Assembly: GCF_900963305.1 (NCBI RefSeq)
Contig: NC_042524.1
Span: 446,501-510,500 of the forward strand
DNA: 64,000 bases
Direction of reading: 5' to 3'
Source of the DNA: Echeneis naucrates
Taxonomy: Eukaryota; Chordata; Actinopteri; Carangiformes; Echeneidae
The first letter of the stretch is position 1; each line of letters starts with the position of its first letter. The translations under genes and the position numbers were made by a program. Positions 9,964 through 19,916 of this stretch are shown here, in pieces. The notes beneath the pieces are model-generated. The model was given only the letters and a program-made list of their open reading frames with translations, did no database searches and had not been told where the DNA came from.

Positions 9964-10745
9964 TCCTATAGACTTTTCTCTTCAGCTCTATGATCCTTAT
10001 CTTACTTTGTGGGGAAACATCTGGTCCCAAAAACAATGGACAGTAAAGAGACTTTTTTTGAGACTCATTCTGATTGATGTAGAAATGAATCTTGGAGTTG
10101 ATCTTTATTATTTAATGAAATACGAGTTACACAAATATCTATACATATTAAACTGCATGTAATAAATGATGGGACTGAGACTGCAGACGTAGAGTTATCT
10201 GCAACATAATTAGTTATACATCCATATCAGTGCTGCAGGTTTTCAGCACCTCATCTACAACAGAGCTCCTGTTAACAGAATGAGAATTCTTCATCCACAT
10301 TTTCGATTTTTAGTGTTGACACATGAAGAAAAATAATTCGGAAATGTTTTTATCACAATGGCAAAACTCTTGTGGCTTCAAACAAACGTGACAAGAATTT
10401 TTTTATCTCTTTGGACTGTGTGCCATAAATAATGGGGTTGAAGCAACTCGGAACAATATGAAACAGAAGTGCAGAAAGTTTCCTGAAGTCGGCATATTCA
10501 GGGAAGCGATGCAGAGTAACGACAAGGAAACCACTGAGCAACATAATCAGATACACAAAGAGGTGAGTGCTGCAGGTCTTTAAGGCTTTGCTGTTCAGAG
10601 ACTTGTTCTTACTGGTCAGACAGACGACTGTGATCTTCGTGTAGGTGAGGACCATGCTGCCGATGGACGCCGTGAGCAGAACCACAGTGAACGTGAGGCC
10701 GTAGACGTTATTGATGAAGACGCTGTCACAGGACAGTTTGAACAG
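9849..10745. repeat. Segmental duplication, copy 2
   Basis: Partner of 7476-8370, offset 2373 bp, with only scattered single-base differences in spacer and coding sequence. It carries the 3' third of OR gene 4. The near-identity of the non-coding spacer points to a recent event. Confidence 0.85.
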
Positions 10746-11297
10746 ACCGCCGTTACTGCAGTAAATGCTTCTGATGAGAGTCCTGCATCGGTTCAGCCTG
10801 ATGGTCAGACCCAGCAGGATCCCGACCAGGACAAAGGCCACTCCCCAGGCAGAAACCGTCAGCTTGACCACCATGTTGTTGGTCATGATGGTGCTGTAAC
10901 GCAGCGGGTTACAGATGGCCACGTACCTGTCAAAGGCCATAATCATCAGGACTGTGTGAGCGGTGGTGCTGAACACGTGTACTGTGAACGCCTGGACCAC
11001 ACACTCATAGTAACTGATGAGGCGTTCAGACGGAGGACGCAGGATGTCGACCAGCAAACGAGGCAAAGTGATGGAGCTTCCGAGGATGTCATTGACCGAC
11101 AGGTTCCAAAAGAGCAGATACATGGGCTGGTGAAGGTTCTTATCCAGATATACAATAACAGCAATGCCAACATTTGAGACAATAATGAACAGGTAGGAGA
11201 AACAGATAAAAAGAAAGACCGGATAGACGGAGTCCTGGGAGACCTTCAACCCCTCCAGCTGCAGAGTCAAGCTGTTGTAGGTGAAGTTTTCCATCAT
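10353..11297 (-). CDS. Odorant receptor (OR gene 4)
   Basis: An intact 314-aa receptor opening MMENFTYN; translation could begin at either of the two adjacent ATGs (11297 or 11294). A splice acceptor (minus TTTTTCCAG, AG 11300-11299) abuts them. MAFDRYVAIC, KALKTCSTHLFVYL and NPIIYGTQ are present. From the start through TM4 it matches OR gene 5 almost residue for residue. Its extracellular loop 2 is unique (RSIYCSNGGLF). From TM5 onward it matches OR gene 3. This is a mosaic of its two neighbours. TATAAAAC at 11434-11427 is its likely TATA box. Confidence 0.95.
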   Translation of the reverse strand: MMENFTYNSLTLQLEGLKVSQDSVYPVFLFICFSYLFIIVSNVGIAVIVYLDKNLHQPMYLLFWNLSVNDILGSSITLPRLLVDILRPPSERLISYYECVVQAFTVHVFSTTAHTVLMIMAFDRYVAICNPLRYSTIMTNNMVVKLTVSAWGVAFVLVGILLGLTIRLNRCRTLIRSIYCSNGGLFKLSCDSVFINNVYGLTFTVVLLTASIGSMVLTYTKITVVCLTSKNKSLNSKALKTCSTHLFVYLIMLLSGFLVVTLHRFPEYADFRKLSALLFHIVPSCFNPIIYGTQSKEIKKFLSRLFEATRVLPL

Positions 11298-11426
11298 CCT
11301 GGAAAAACTAAATGAAATTCAATGTGTTAAAATAGCATGACTTCACAGTCAGAACTCTTTCCCTCTCGGAGCGTTCCTTCTGCTGTGGCTCATTGTCGCT
11401 CTAGTCAAGATCTCCTTTGCTACCAG

Positions 11427-11434
11427 GTTTTATA
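11427..11434 (-). promoter_or_regulatory. TATA box of OR gene 4
   Basis: Minus-strand TATAAAAC, 137 bp upstream of the OR gene 4 start and followed by room for a short leader exon and intron ending at the acceptor at 11299. The donor could not be chosen with confidence. Confidence 0.5.
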
Positions 11435-11499
11435 AACATCTTCAGGGGAATCTGAACATTCAACAACAGATGATGCAACATCAAGAACCGCGTGAGCTG

Positions 11500-13030
11500 C
11501 CACACGCAGCATTTGATGTGAGACACAATCAGCCTCAGCGGATCCAGCAAAGCTTTCAACTCCTGTTGTCAGCTTTGTAAGCTTAAAGTCTCATTTCTGG
11601 TGTTTACTGCTTCGATTTGAACTCCACATTCAGAGGCCTACAGAAGCTCTTTCCTGTGAGGCATTGAGATGGTTTTTTGTTTTTACCTGATCAAAAGACT
11701 TACTAAGACTCGGTGAAAAGGCCACCATCGATCTCCAGACCCAGGTCAGATGTCTGGGCATGAGAAAAGTGTTTCTGAGCTACGGTCACATCAATTTCAG
11801 AGGCTTCTTCTGTTCCAACCTCAGACCTGTTTTCACGTGACGTCACAGCTCCTTCCTCATCCTGCCGTCAACTGCTTTAAAAAAACAAAACAAAACTAGA
11901 TTTGGCTTAACTTTTACCAAAATGCTGGATAGTTGACCAGATAGAAAACCCAGAGAGGAGGAGGTTGTGGATATGTGCCTCCGTCCCGTGGGGGCACCGA
12001 AGTACACACGTCTCTGCAGCGAACATTTCATCAAAGGTCAGCTAGCAAAGAGTGAACACACCTCACCCTAACCTGCCCCACAAGCTGTTAACTGTAGGAA
12101 TGGTTTACCTGATATTTGGGATTGGATTTCTGTTACAACCTCACCTAAATGCTGACTGAAGAAGCCATATGAACATTAGCTAACGCTAGCACTCAAGAAT
12201 TTCTTGTCCTTCACCTCCCAAATGGCAGCATTACTGACGCATCCAGCGAAAATCCTCATATCTGTCCGTACTTTGTATGCTCATCCTGGCAGCAGTGTAA
12301 GAGCAGGGGTTCTCCACAACATCTCTGTTTCTAAGGGTGACCAGTGGCCGTCTTATATCTTGTGTTTTCTGCTTTAGAGAGATGGTCTCAATATTCGTGG
12401 CTTGAACCCGTTTGGTCATTGACAGGTTTGTGTTGTTGTTCTCAGGTATTTCAGGCGTTAGCCGCCATCTTGGAGCTGGTTTTTTCCATCCAGGCGTCAG
12501 TGTGAGTCACGTGACAGAAACCTCTGAGCAGCGTCCTGTTCTGCCCGGTTTGATGGCAGCAGAGAGGATTTTATTTTGCTGAGGTGGATGTCGTCTGGCT
12601 TTTTACTGTGCTGATTCATCTGTGAACAGGAACTTCAGTCTGACCTCTGACCTGAGAGATGCAGCTTCACTCTGATGTATCACTCCTGATGATGAATAAA
12701 ACCATGTTGTGTTGTCTGTTTTTATTGTAACTTTCATCATTTTATTGATTATATAACTAGGACACAGCCACAGGAACAGAAATGCATATCTGCATCAGAC
12801 TGTTAACATGTTTATCTCTGCTGGAGTTGGAGTGGTCTGTGCAGGAAGTTCAGGTTCTGGTGCTGGCTTCATGTTTGCCAAAGACCAAACAATGAGTGGA
12901 GCCGCTTTGAATTTTCATGGACAACCTTAATATTGTCTTTAATCCATCAGACAGGAAAAGCTCTTTGGTCCCATTTGTGTCATTTAAGTTGATATCTTTA
13001 TTACAAGTTAGGCACAAACTTCAGTATCAT
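11500..13030. other. Intergenic stretch, no intact gene
   Basis: Non-coding DNA between OR genes 4 and 6. It contains the THAP-like fragment at 11961-12039 and a palindromic-looking CACGTGAC. Around 13033-13062 a 30-bp patch (CAACGAGCAAACGAGGCAAA) resembles OR TM2 coding sequence and may be another tiny OR relic. Confidence 0.5.
11961..12039 (+). pseudogene. THAP-domain-like fragment
   Basis: One plus-strand frame reads GAPKYTRLCSEHFIK at about 11991-12035, matching the second half of a THAP zinc finger (the C-x2-H core written CSEHF, preceded by PKYTRL). It ends at AAAG|GTCAGC, which resembles a splice donor. I could not find the first half with its C-x2-C pair and FxxFP motif, nor a transposase. 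It is most likely a relic of a THAP gene or of a THAP-bearing DNA transposon. No product is claimed. Confidence 0.4.
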
Positions 13031-13118
13031 GACAGGGTGTCAACGAGCAAACGAGGCAAAATAAAATCTAAAAAATAAATAAATCTTTGATAAAGAGGTG
13101 AGAGGGTTCAGGGAATGA

Positions 13119-14457
13119 TCAGCCTGAAAGACGTGTTTTGTGACTACGTTGAGTGACAAAATGCTTGATGATACTTCCACGTAACTCTTTACTGACCAGT
13201 CCATAGATAATGGGATTGACTGCAGGTGGAACAATAATAAACAGGATGCTGAAGAACTTTTTGAGGTCTTGTGAGACTGAAGCAAACCTCTGACTCACTA
13301 TTATGATCACTGAGGCTATTTCATAGAGCACATAAACAACAAGGTGTGACGTGCAGGTCTGAAAGGCCTTACTGCGAACGCTGCTGTCATCTCGACCGTG
13401 TTTTATGGACGCCTGCAGGATCCTGAAGTAGGAAAAAGCTATGATGACAAAGATCCCGGTACTCACAGACCAGAACATAGACAGACCTGGAAAAACATCA
13501 AATTTCACCATTATCTTTACAGCTGAGAATCATTTCAGCCTTCATGTCATCCAGGGTTGGAGGGATTGACCTGGATCCTCCCTCTGGACCAATACACTGA
13601 CCGTAGATGTTGTTAGTCTGTGTGGACCTGCAGGCCAGCCTCAGGATGGCACGGTTGCTGCAGTAGACATGTTGGATGATGTTGCCACACAGCTGGGTGT
13701 TCATGTGGAGGGCGAAGAGCACAGCGATGCAGAGCACGGCGACAAACCAGGCCAGGGCGCAGGAGGCGTGCAGCCGAGCAGACGTCATGATGGTGTGATA
13801 CCGGAGCGGTTCGCACACAGCAACATATCTCCAGAAAGGTTTTAAAAATCAATAGTGCGAAATGAGGGTTTGATTTAAATTAGCATCACAAACTCTGTGC
13901 ATCTATTTTGTATTTTCAGGAAAACATGCTTTGCTCACACACAAACCCGAACTTGATCAGACTGGTGGAGAATGATCTTTGATAATTAACCTAACACTTC
14001 CTAAACACAGACTGAAGAGCGACATAGATGGAAATAAGCTCATTTCCTTTCATAACACACGAGAGACGCCAGGCTGATACCTGTCATAGGCCATGGCAGC
14101 TAGAAGAGTCTGTGCTGCGAGACCATACGTGTGCACGGAGACGGCCTGGGCGATGGCTGGGATGTAGGCGATCCTCCTCTCACCGGTCAGAAAGTGCATC
14201 ATGAGGCGAGGCAGCACTGCCGTGGCCCCCAGCAGATCACACACTGCCAGGTGGGAAATCATCACAAACATGGGCCTGTGCAGGTTCTTGTCAACGCAAA
14301 TGATGCAAACAACCACACCGTTCCCCAACAGCACCACCATGTAGTTAAAGAAAGCCAGGAAGAATAAGAAAGAGCCGAAGCCTGGAGGAGTGTGAAAGCC
14401 CTCCAGCACAAACACAATGGGCTGTTTGAGGGGAGTTGTGGTTGTTGTGTTTTCCAT
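13119..14457 (-). CDS. Odorant receptor with two coding introns (OR gene 6)
   Basis: Three exons, 14457-14081, 13828-13602 and 13486-13119, join in frame to a 323-aa receptor. Donors are ACAG|GTATCA and TACG|GTCAGT; acceptors are TGGAG| and TTTTTCCAG|. Intron 1 (252 bp) splits the arginine of MAYDRY (residue 126) and intron 2 (115 bp) falls in NNIYG at the start of TM5. LHRPMF, MAYDRYVAVC, KAFQTCTSHLVVYV and NPIIYGLV are present. The usual TM3 cysteine is alanine here (AYIPAIAQAV). It is only distantly related to the other ORs in the cluster. Read without splicing it would look like a broken gene, but both junctions restore conserved OR motifs exactly, so I call it intact. An upstream leader exon is likely (acceptor TTTTAG before the ATG). 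Confidence 0.85.
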
Positions 14458-14459
14458 CT

Positions 14460-15335
14460 AAAACTGGACAGTCCTGTTAAAAAGAGGTAGAAAATAAACA
14501 TCCAAACATGAGAATAATGACCATACATATCTAGAAAGGATGACAGTGATACCTACTGTAAAATAATAATAAACGTTATTCTGTTCTCTTCTAAAACAGA
14601 GCCCTGCCAGAACACCAAGCAGCTCTCCTGTCCTCTCAGCAGAGCAGATGCTGCTCTGAGTTCACGAGGATGCTTTTAAAGATGTCAGTCGTTAACACTG
14701 ATCCCTGCCCTGAACCCAGCCTCCACAACTCATCTCTTATGATTCAACATCTGGTTTGTACCATGAGAACGCTGCCAGAGTGAGGAGGATGTGTGTTGTA
14801 ATCAGAGTTTCTCTGTTGTCAGCTTTGGTAACTGGGCAGATAATCTGAGGTTGCCTCTCAGCCTTTCATCTGACCAGAGACTGGCCACGTGGACAACCGA
14901 GTCGAAGCCTGCTTAGGCGGTGGGCCCTTCAGCTGATATTTCATATTCCTATTTATTTATCCCAGACATTCAATACAGAATCCTTTGATGTCAGTGAAAT
15001 TTATATCCTGGACAAAAAGGGCCATTGATTAAAAAATAAAGGTTGTGTTTGTTCACTGAGGTTTCACAAGTCTGTTGTTTCTGAAATGTTTCTTTATGTA
15101 GAACCACAAGTTCCCAACGTCCTTCACAGACAGAGAGCAGAAAACCCCTTTATCATGGAAGTGAAGACTTATGTGTCCTGTTAAAATGATGTCACTGGGG
15201 GAAAGGTCAGAGTTCACCTAAACTGTTCAGGGACCTGCAAATTTAATTAGGACAGGAGTTGTTGGGTTTTCTTCATGTGAACTAAAGAGGTTGATGGACT
15301 ATCGGTGAAATGACTCCAGTTTTTATTTAGATTTG
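14460..15335. other. Intergenic stretch
   Basis: Upstream flank of OR gene 6. A minus-strand TTTAAAAG (14680-14673) could be its TATA-like element. No other feature is supported. Confidence 0.45.
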
Positions 15336-15339
15336 ACCA

Positions 15340-15530
15340 AGCGGGGGGGCACAGTGGGATAGTGGTTATTGATTCACAACAAGGAGGTCCTGGGTTCGGT
15401 TCCTGGCCTGAGGCCTCCAAAGGCATCATGTTTGGGTTCAGTGGTGACTCTAAATTGTCCGTAGGCCTGTGTGTCTCTGTGATGGACTGGTGACCCCGCA
15501 TTAGAAGATGAATGAATGAATAAATGAGCA
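15340..15530 (+). mobile_element. SINE-like dispersed repeat (forward)
   Basis: Begins GGGGGGGCACAGTGGGATAG and continues through GGGTTCGGTTCCTGGCC, which resembles a tRNA-type B box, CTAAATTGTCCGTAGGCC and GTGATGGACTGGTGACC. It ends near GAATGAATGAATAAATGA. This is a widespread teleost repeat. Together with 9275-9450 it shares an unusual internal junction (GAGGCCTCCAAAGGCATC), so the two copies belong to one derived subtype. Confidence 0.75.
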
Positions 15531-15559
15531 AATGGGTGTTCAGGAAGGAAACTTCAAGT

Positions 15560-15700
15560 CAAGTAAAGAAATCTTTAGTGTCCCGCAAGTGGGAAATTCA
15601 GAGGTACATAAAAACAATTATCCCGAAATTCAGTAAGAACAATGTAGTCATGAAGAACAACAAATAACGTGTAGACAACTATATAAAGTTTCTGCCCCTC
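15560..15700 (+). repeat. Dispersed fish repeat fragment
   Basis: TCTTTAGTGTCCCGCAAGTG followed by GGAAATTCAGAGG and an A-rich tail. The same opening (CTTTATTTATCCC...GGGAAATTG) occurs at 34730 in the same orientation. The motif is common in teleost genomes; I do not name the family. Confidence 0.55.
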
Positions 15701-16107
15701 ACATTACAGTTGGTTGTGACATCAGGCAGATTGAGATCAGCTTCACCAAACTGGGAAACAATTTCTTTATGGGAGAGCCATTCTGCAAAAGATGACACTC
15801 AAAGTTACAGTTCTATCTAAAATCACCAAGTTCTTTGAGTTAAACCCAAATCAGGAAAACAGTCTTCACCTAAACTACCTGGACAGAAAGGGACATTTCA
15901 TAGTTCATGTTCTTCAAAAACATCCACATTCATATGTAAAACATGGTATGAGAAGAAAGTTCAGAATTTTAGATGTAATGTGACATCATCGGTATCCAGA
16001 AGTGAATCTGGTGTTTACACAGAAACGCCCGGTCCGTAACCTGGGGAGGCATTTAAAATATCATTATAACTACACGTCATTTTGTTCATATGTCTGCGAA
16101 TAAACCT

Positions 16108-17052
16108 TTATGACGACGAAACCCTCTTGGAATAAACAAGGCTAAACAAAAATCTGCGAATCTCCTTTGACTGCATGCCATAAATGACGGGATTGAGACT
16201 GCTGGGAATGATAAAATACAGGATTGTAACAAGTTTCCTGCTGTTTTCATACACAGGGAAACGATGGAGAGTGATGACACACATCCCACTAAACAAAGAA
16301 ATCAGATACACAACCAGGTGAGTGCTGCAGGTCTTTAAGGCTTTGCTGTTCAGAGACTTGTTCTTACTGGTCAGACAGACGACTGTGATCTTCGTGTAGG
16401 TGAGGACCATGCTGCCGATGGACGCCGTGTATAAGACAGCTGTGAACGTGAGGCCGTAGACGTTATTGATGAAGACGCTGTCACAGGACAGTTTGAACAG
16501 ACCGGCGTTGTCACAGAAAGGACTTCTGATGAGAGTCCTGCATCGGTTCAGCCTGATGGTCAGACCCAGCAGGATCCCGACCAGGACAAAGGCCACTCCC
16601 CAGGCAGAAACCGTCAGCTTGACCACCATGTTGTTGGTCATGATGGTGCTGTAACGCAGCGGGTTACAGATGGCCACGTACCTGTCAAAGGCCATAATCA
16701 TCAGGACTGTGCGAGCGGTGGTGCTGAACACGTGTACTGTGAACGCCTGGACCACACACTCATAGTAACTGATGAGGCGTTCAGACGGAGGACGCAGGAT
16801 GTCGACCAGCAAACGAGGCAAAGTGATGGAGCTTCCGAGGATGTCATTGACCGACAGGTTCCAAAAGAGCAGATACATGGGCTGGTGAAGGTTCTTATCC
16901 AGATATACAATAACAGCAATGCCAACATTTGAGACAATAATAAACAGGTAGGAGAAACAGATAAAAAGAAAGACCGGATAGACGGAGTCCTGGGAGACCT
17001 TCAACCCCTCCAGCTGCAGAGTCAAGCTGTTGTAGGTGAAGTTTTCCATCAT
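16108..17052 (-). CDS. Odorant receptor (OR gene 5)
   Basis: An intact 314-aa receptor opening MMENFTYN, with the splice acceptor immediately upstream (minus TTTTTCCAG). The 26 codons upstream in frame are intronic. MAFDRYVAIC, KALKTCSTHLVVYL and a slightly variant NPVIYGMQ are present. It equals OR gene 4 through TM4 apart from a change at TTARTVLM. It then carries the PFCDNAGLF loop, AVLYTASIG in TM5 as in the pseudogene at 7126, and its own TM6-tail. TATAAAAG at 17198-17191 is 139 bp upstream of the start. Confidence 0.95.
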   Translation of the reverse strand: MMENFTYNSLTLQLEGLKVSQDSVYPVFLFICFSYLFIIVSNVGIAVIVYLDKNLHQPMYLLFWNLSVNDILGSSITLPRLLVDILRPPSERLISYYECVVQAFTVHVFSTTARTVLMIMAFDRYVAICNPLRYSTIMTNNMVVKLTVSAWGVAFVLVGILLGLTIRLNRCRTLIRSPFCDNAGLFKLSCDSVFINNVYGLTFTAVLYTASIGSMVLTYTKITVVCLTSKNKSLNSKALKTCSTHLVVYLISLFSGMCVITLHRFPVYENSRKLVTILYFIIPSSLNPVIYGMQSKEIRRFLFSLVYSKRVSSS

Positions 17053-17190
17053 CCTGGAAAAACTAAATGAAATGATCCTGTTAAAGTTTAGTGAGTTCAA
17101 TGTCGATGCCGACTGCACAACAGGACACAAACCGTAAGAACATAGAATGCATTTATGAAGATCACACCTGCTGTGTCGGAGGCTGTCTCT

Positions 17191-17198
17191 CTTTTATA
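17191..17198 (-). promoter_or_regulatory. TATA box of OR gene 5
   Basis: Minus-strand TATAAAAG, the same octamer as at OR gene 1 and at a similar distance from the start codon. A CAG|GTGTGA donor candidate follows (exon end 17168), which would leave a very short leader exon; the donor is uncertain. Confidence 0.6.
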
Positions 17199-17199
17199 G

Positions 17200-18260
17200 A
17201 AGCATTTCTACGTTATAGACTTCCCTCCAGATTACATGACGTGTGATGTAACATCACGGAGTCAACACGTTTCCTGTCCACCTCCAAAGATATTCATACA
17301 TCTTAGTATTTCATGACCAATCACCTCCGTCACTCAGTCCTTTGCACCTTCTCTTCCTCCAAGAATGTGATCTGTCTTCATCATCCCTGGACCCAGACCA
17401 CCTCAGTTCAGACGGTCCTGCTCTATGGTTCTGATGATGAGCCAGAAACCCTGAAGGAACATCTGGATCTGATCTGATTTAACAGATGTTTGATCACACA
17501 AAGCGCCTGAAGCAGACTCATGTCCCTCATTAGGAGTTACTTTGGGTTCTGACAGATGAATAAATGTAAATGTATGAAACATCCTGTAGATTTGTTGCCT
17601 TTCTAAGACTCACACCAACAGGGAGGAGGGAGGAGAAGGGACATTTTCCCATAGACTTCAGTAATCTGACTTGAGCACTGCAGTGAATGTGTGTATGTGT
17701 TGCAGCGAAGCTGCTGGACAGAGTTCAGGTCGATTATTGTCTAAGTCCTGGGCTGTAATCTGCTGCGAATGGAGGACCGCTCCAGCTTTGCTGACTCATT
17801 GACCAGTCTCTCTCACAAGTTGCTGTGTAGATAAAGTTGTGTTGTTGTTGTGTTTCCCTGGAGCCGTGATCAGTGCGGTCCCTCTGGGCTCATTACATCA
17901 GGTACTGTTTCCGTCTCATTAACGCTCATTACAGCCTGCCGAGGCGACCGAGACACTGACGAAACTTTTCCACCTGCTGGAGTTTACAGTTCACAAACAA
18001 TAACAGAAGTTACGGTGCTGCAGTGGCAGCACTGTGAGAAGGTTGTGGGTTTGAAACCTCATTTCATCAGATTCATCACCATTGCACAGTTTAACATCCT
18101 GACCCGTTTACCGGGCCTTGGATCTGAGGTGTTTGTTGCCCCCACAGGCCTGAGGCAGGAGGGCAGTTGTGCTGAAGGCTTGTTGTGTTTGTGTTGTTCT
18201 GGTCGGTGTATCGGACTGCGGTGGTCCAACAGTCAGCATTCAACAGTGTGACCAATCCTA
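17200..18260. other. Intergenic stretch
   Basis: Boundary between the OR cluster and the TRIM gene. I see no coding exon with flanking splice signals or recognisable protein similarity. Confidence 0.5.
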
Positions 18261-18262
18261 AC

Positions 18263-19460
18263 CCTGCCATCCACCCATTCATCCATCCATCCACCTGCTT
18301 ATCCATCCACCCATTCATCCATCCATTCACCTGCTTATCCATCCACCCATCCATCATCCATTCATCCATCCATCCATTGTTCCATCCATCATCCAGTCAT
18401 CCATCCATCCACCCACCCCTTCTTCCATCCATCATCCATTCATCCATCCATCCACCCACCCCTTCTTCCATCCATCATCCATTCATCCATCCATTCATTG
18501 TTCCATCCATCATCCATTCAACCACCCATTCATCCATCCATCCACCTGCTTATCCATCCACCCATTCATTCATCCATTCATCCATTCTTCCATCCATCAT
18601 CCATTCATACATCCATCCATTGTTCCATCCATCATCCATTCATCCATCCATCCACCCACCCATTCTTCCATCCATCATCCATTCATCCATCCATTCATTG
18701 TTCCATCCATCATCCATTCATCCACCCATTCATCCATCCACCCACCTGCTTATCCATCCACCCATTCATTCATCCATTCATCCATCCATCCATTGTTCCA
18801 TCCATCATCCAGTCATCCATCCATCCATTGTTCCATCCATTATCCATTCATCCATCCATCCATTGTTCCATCCATCATCCATTCATCCATCCATCCACCC
18901 ACCCATTCTTCCATCCATTCATCCATTCTTCCATCCATCCATTGTTCCATCCATCATCCATTCATCCATCCATCCACCCACCCATTCTTCCATCCATCAT
19001 CCATCCATTCATCCATCCATCCATCCATTCTTCCATCCATCATCCATTCATCCATCCATCCATTGTTCCATCCATCATCCAGTCATCCATCCATCCACCC
19101 ACCCCTTCTTCCATCCATCATCCATTCATCCATCCATCCACCCACCCATTCTTCCATCCATCATCCATTCATCCATCCATTCATTGTTCCATCCATCATC
19201 CATTCATCCATCCATTCATCCATCCATCCATCCACCCACCCATTCTTCCATCCATTATCCATCCACCCATTCATCCATCCATCCATCATCCATCCATCCA
19301 TCCATCCACCTGCTTATCCATTCAACCATTCATCCATCCATTCATCCATTCTTCCATCCATCATCCATTCATCCATCCATCCATTGTTCCATCCATCATC
19401 CATTCATCCATCCACCCATTCATCCATTGTTCCATCCATCATCCATTCATCCACCCATTT
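18263..19460. repeat. (ATCC)n satellite-like tract
   Basis: About 1.2 kb built from CATC, CATT and CACC tetranucleotides, organised into longer phrases such as TTGTTCCATCCATCATCC and CACCTGCTTATCCATCC that recur at irregular intervals. The three long open frames (peptides of IHPSIHP type) are repeat translations and not genes. Confidence 0.95.
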
Positions 19461-19916
19461 GCCCTCAGTACAACCTAATCTAACGTATTTGTTTGAGTTT
19501 CATTCCTGTTTTTTTACCTGACTGGTGTTGGAGAACTTTGTTTATGCATTTTGTGTTTATAAAGGAAATAAAAAGACAGGAAAGGAAGCTCCATCTGTCA
19601 GACAGTCCAGCTCCAACTGCCTGAAGTCTATGGGAAAACGTCCCTCCTCCTCCTCAGTTTATGGTCTCAGTCTGAAATACAACATTTTTCAAATGAAGCT
19701 CCATTTAGAGGGAAACAGAATGTGGGGGGGTCGACATCATTATATATTCAACAAAGAATGAGCTGCTGTTACATCAAGTGAAAAGCACAACACTTTATTT
19801 GTAATCTCCAATCCAATCATATTTTATTTCTGCAGTCAATTATTTCATCTCAGATTTGATTCTACACTTTTTCAAAGAAAAAAAAATAGTTGAATAAGAA
19901 TCGAGAGTTTGTGACT

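Noticed and set aside
13119-14457. Broken OR pseudogene
   Set aside because: Both interruptions carry consensus GT and AG borders, and removing them restores conserved OR motifs in one frame, so it is better explained as a spliced intact gene.
18185-19521. Plus-strand open frames of 242-432 codons rich in IHPS
   Set aside because: Pure (ATCC)n repeat translation with no start context, domain or splice structure.
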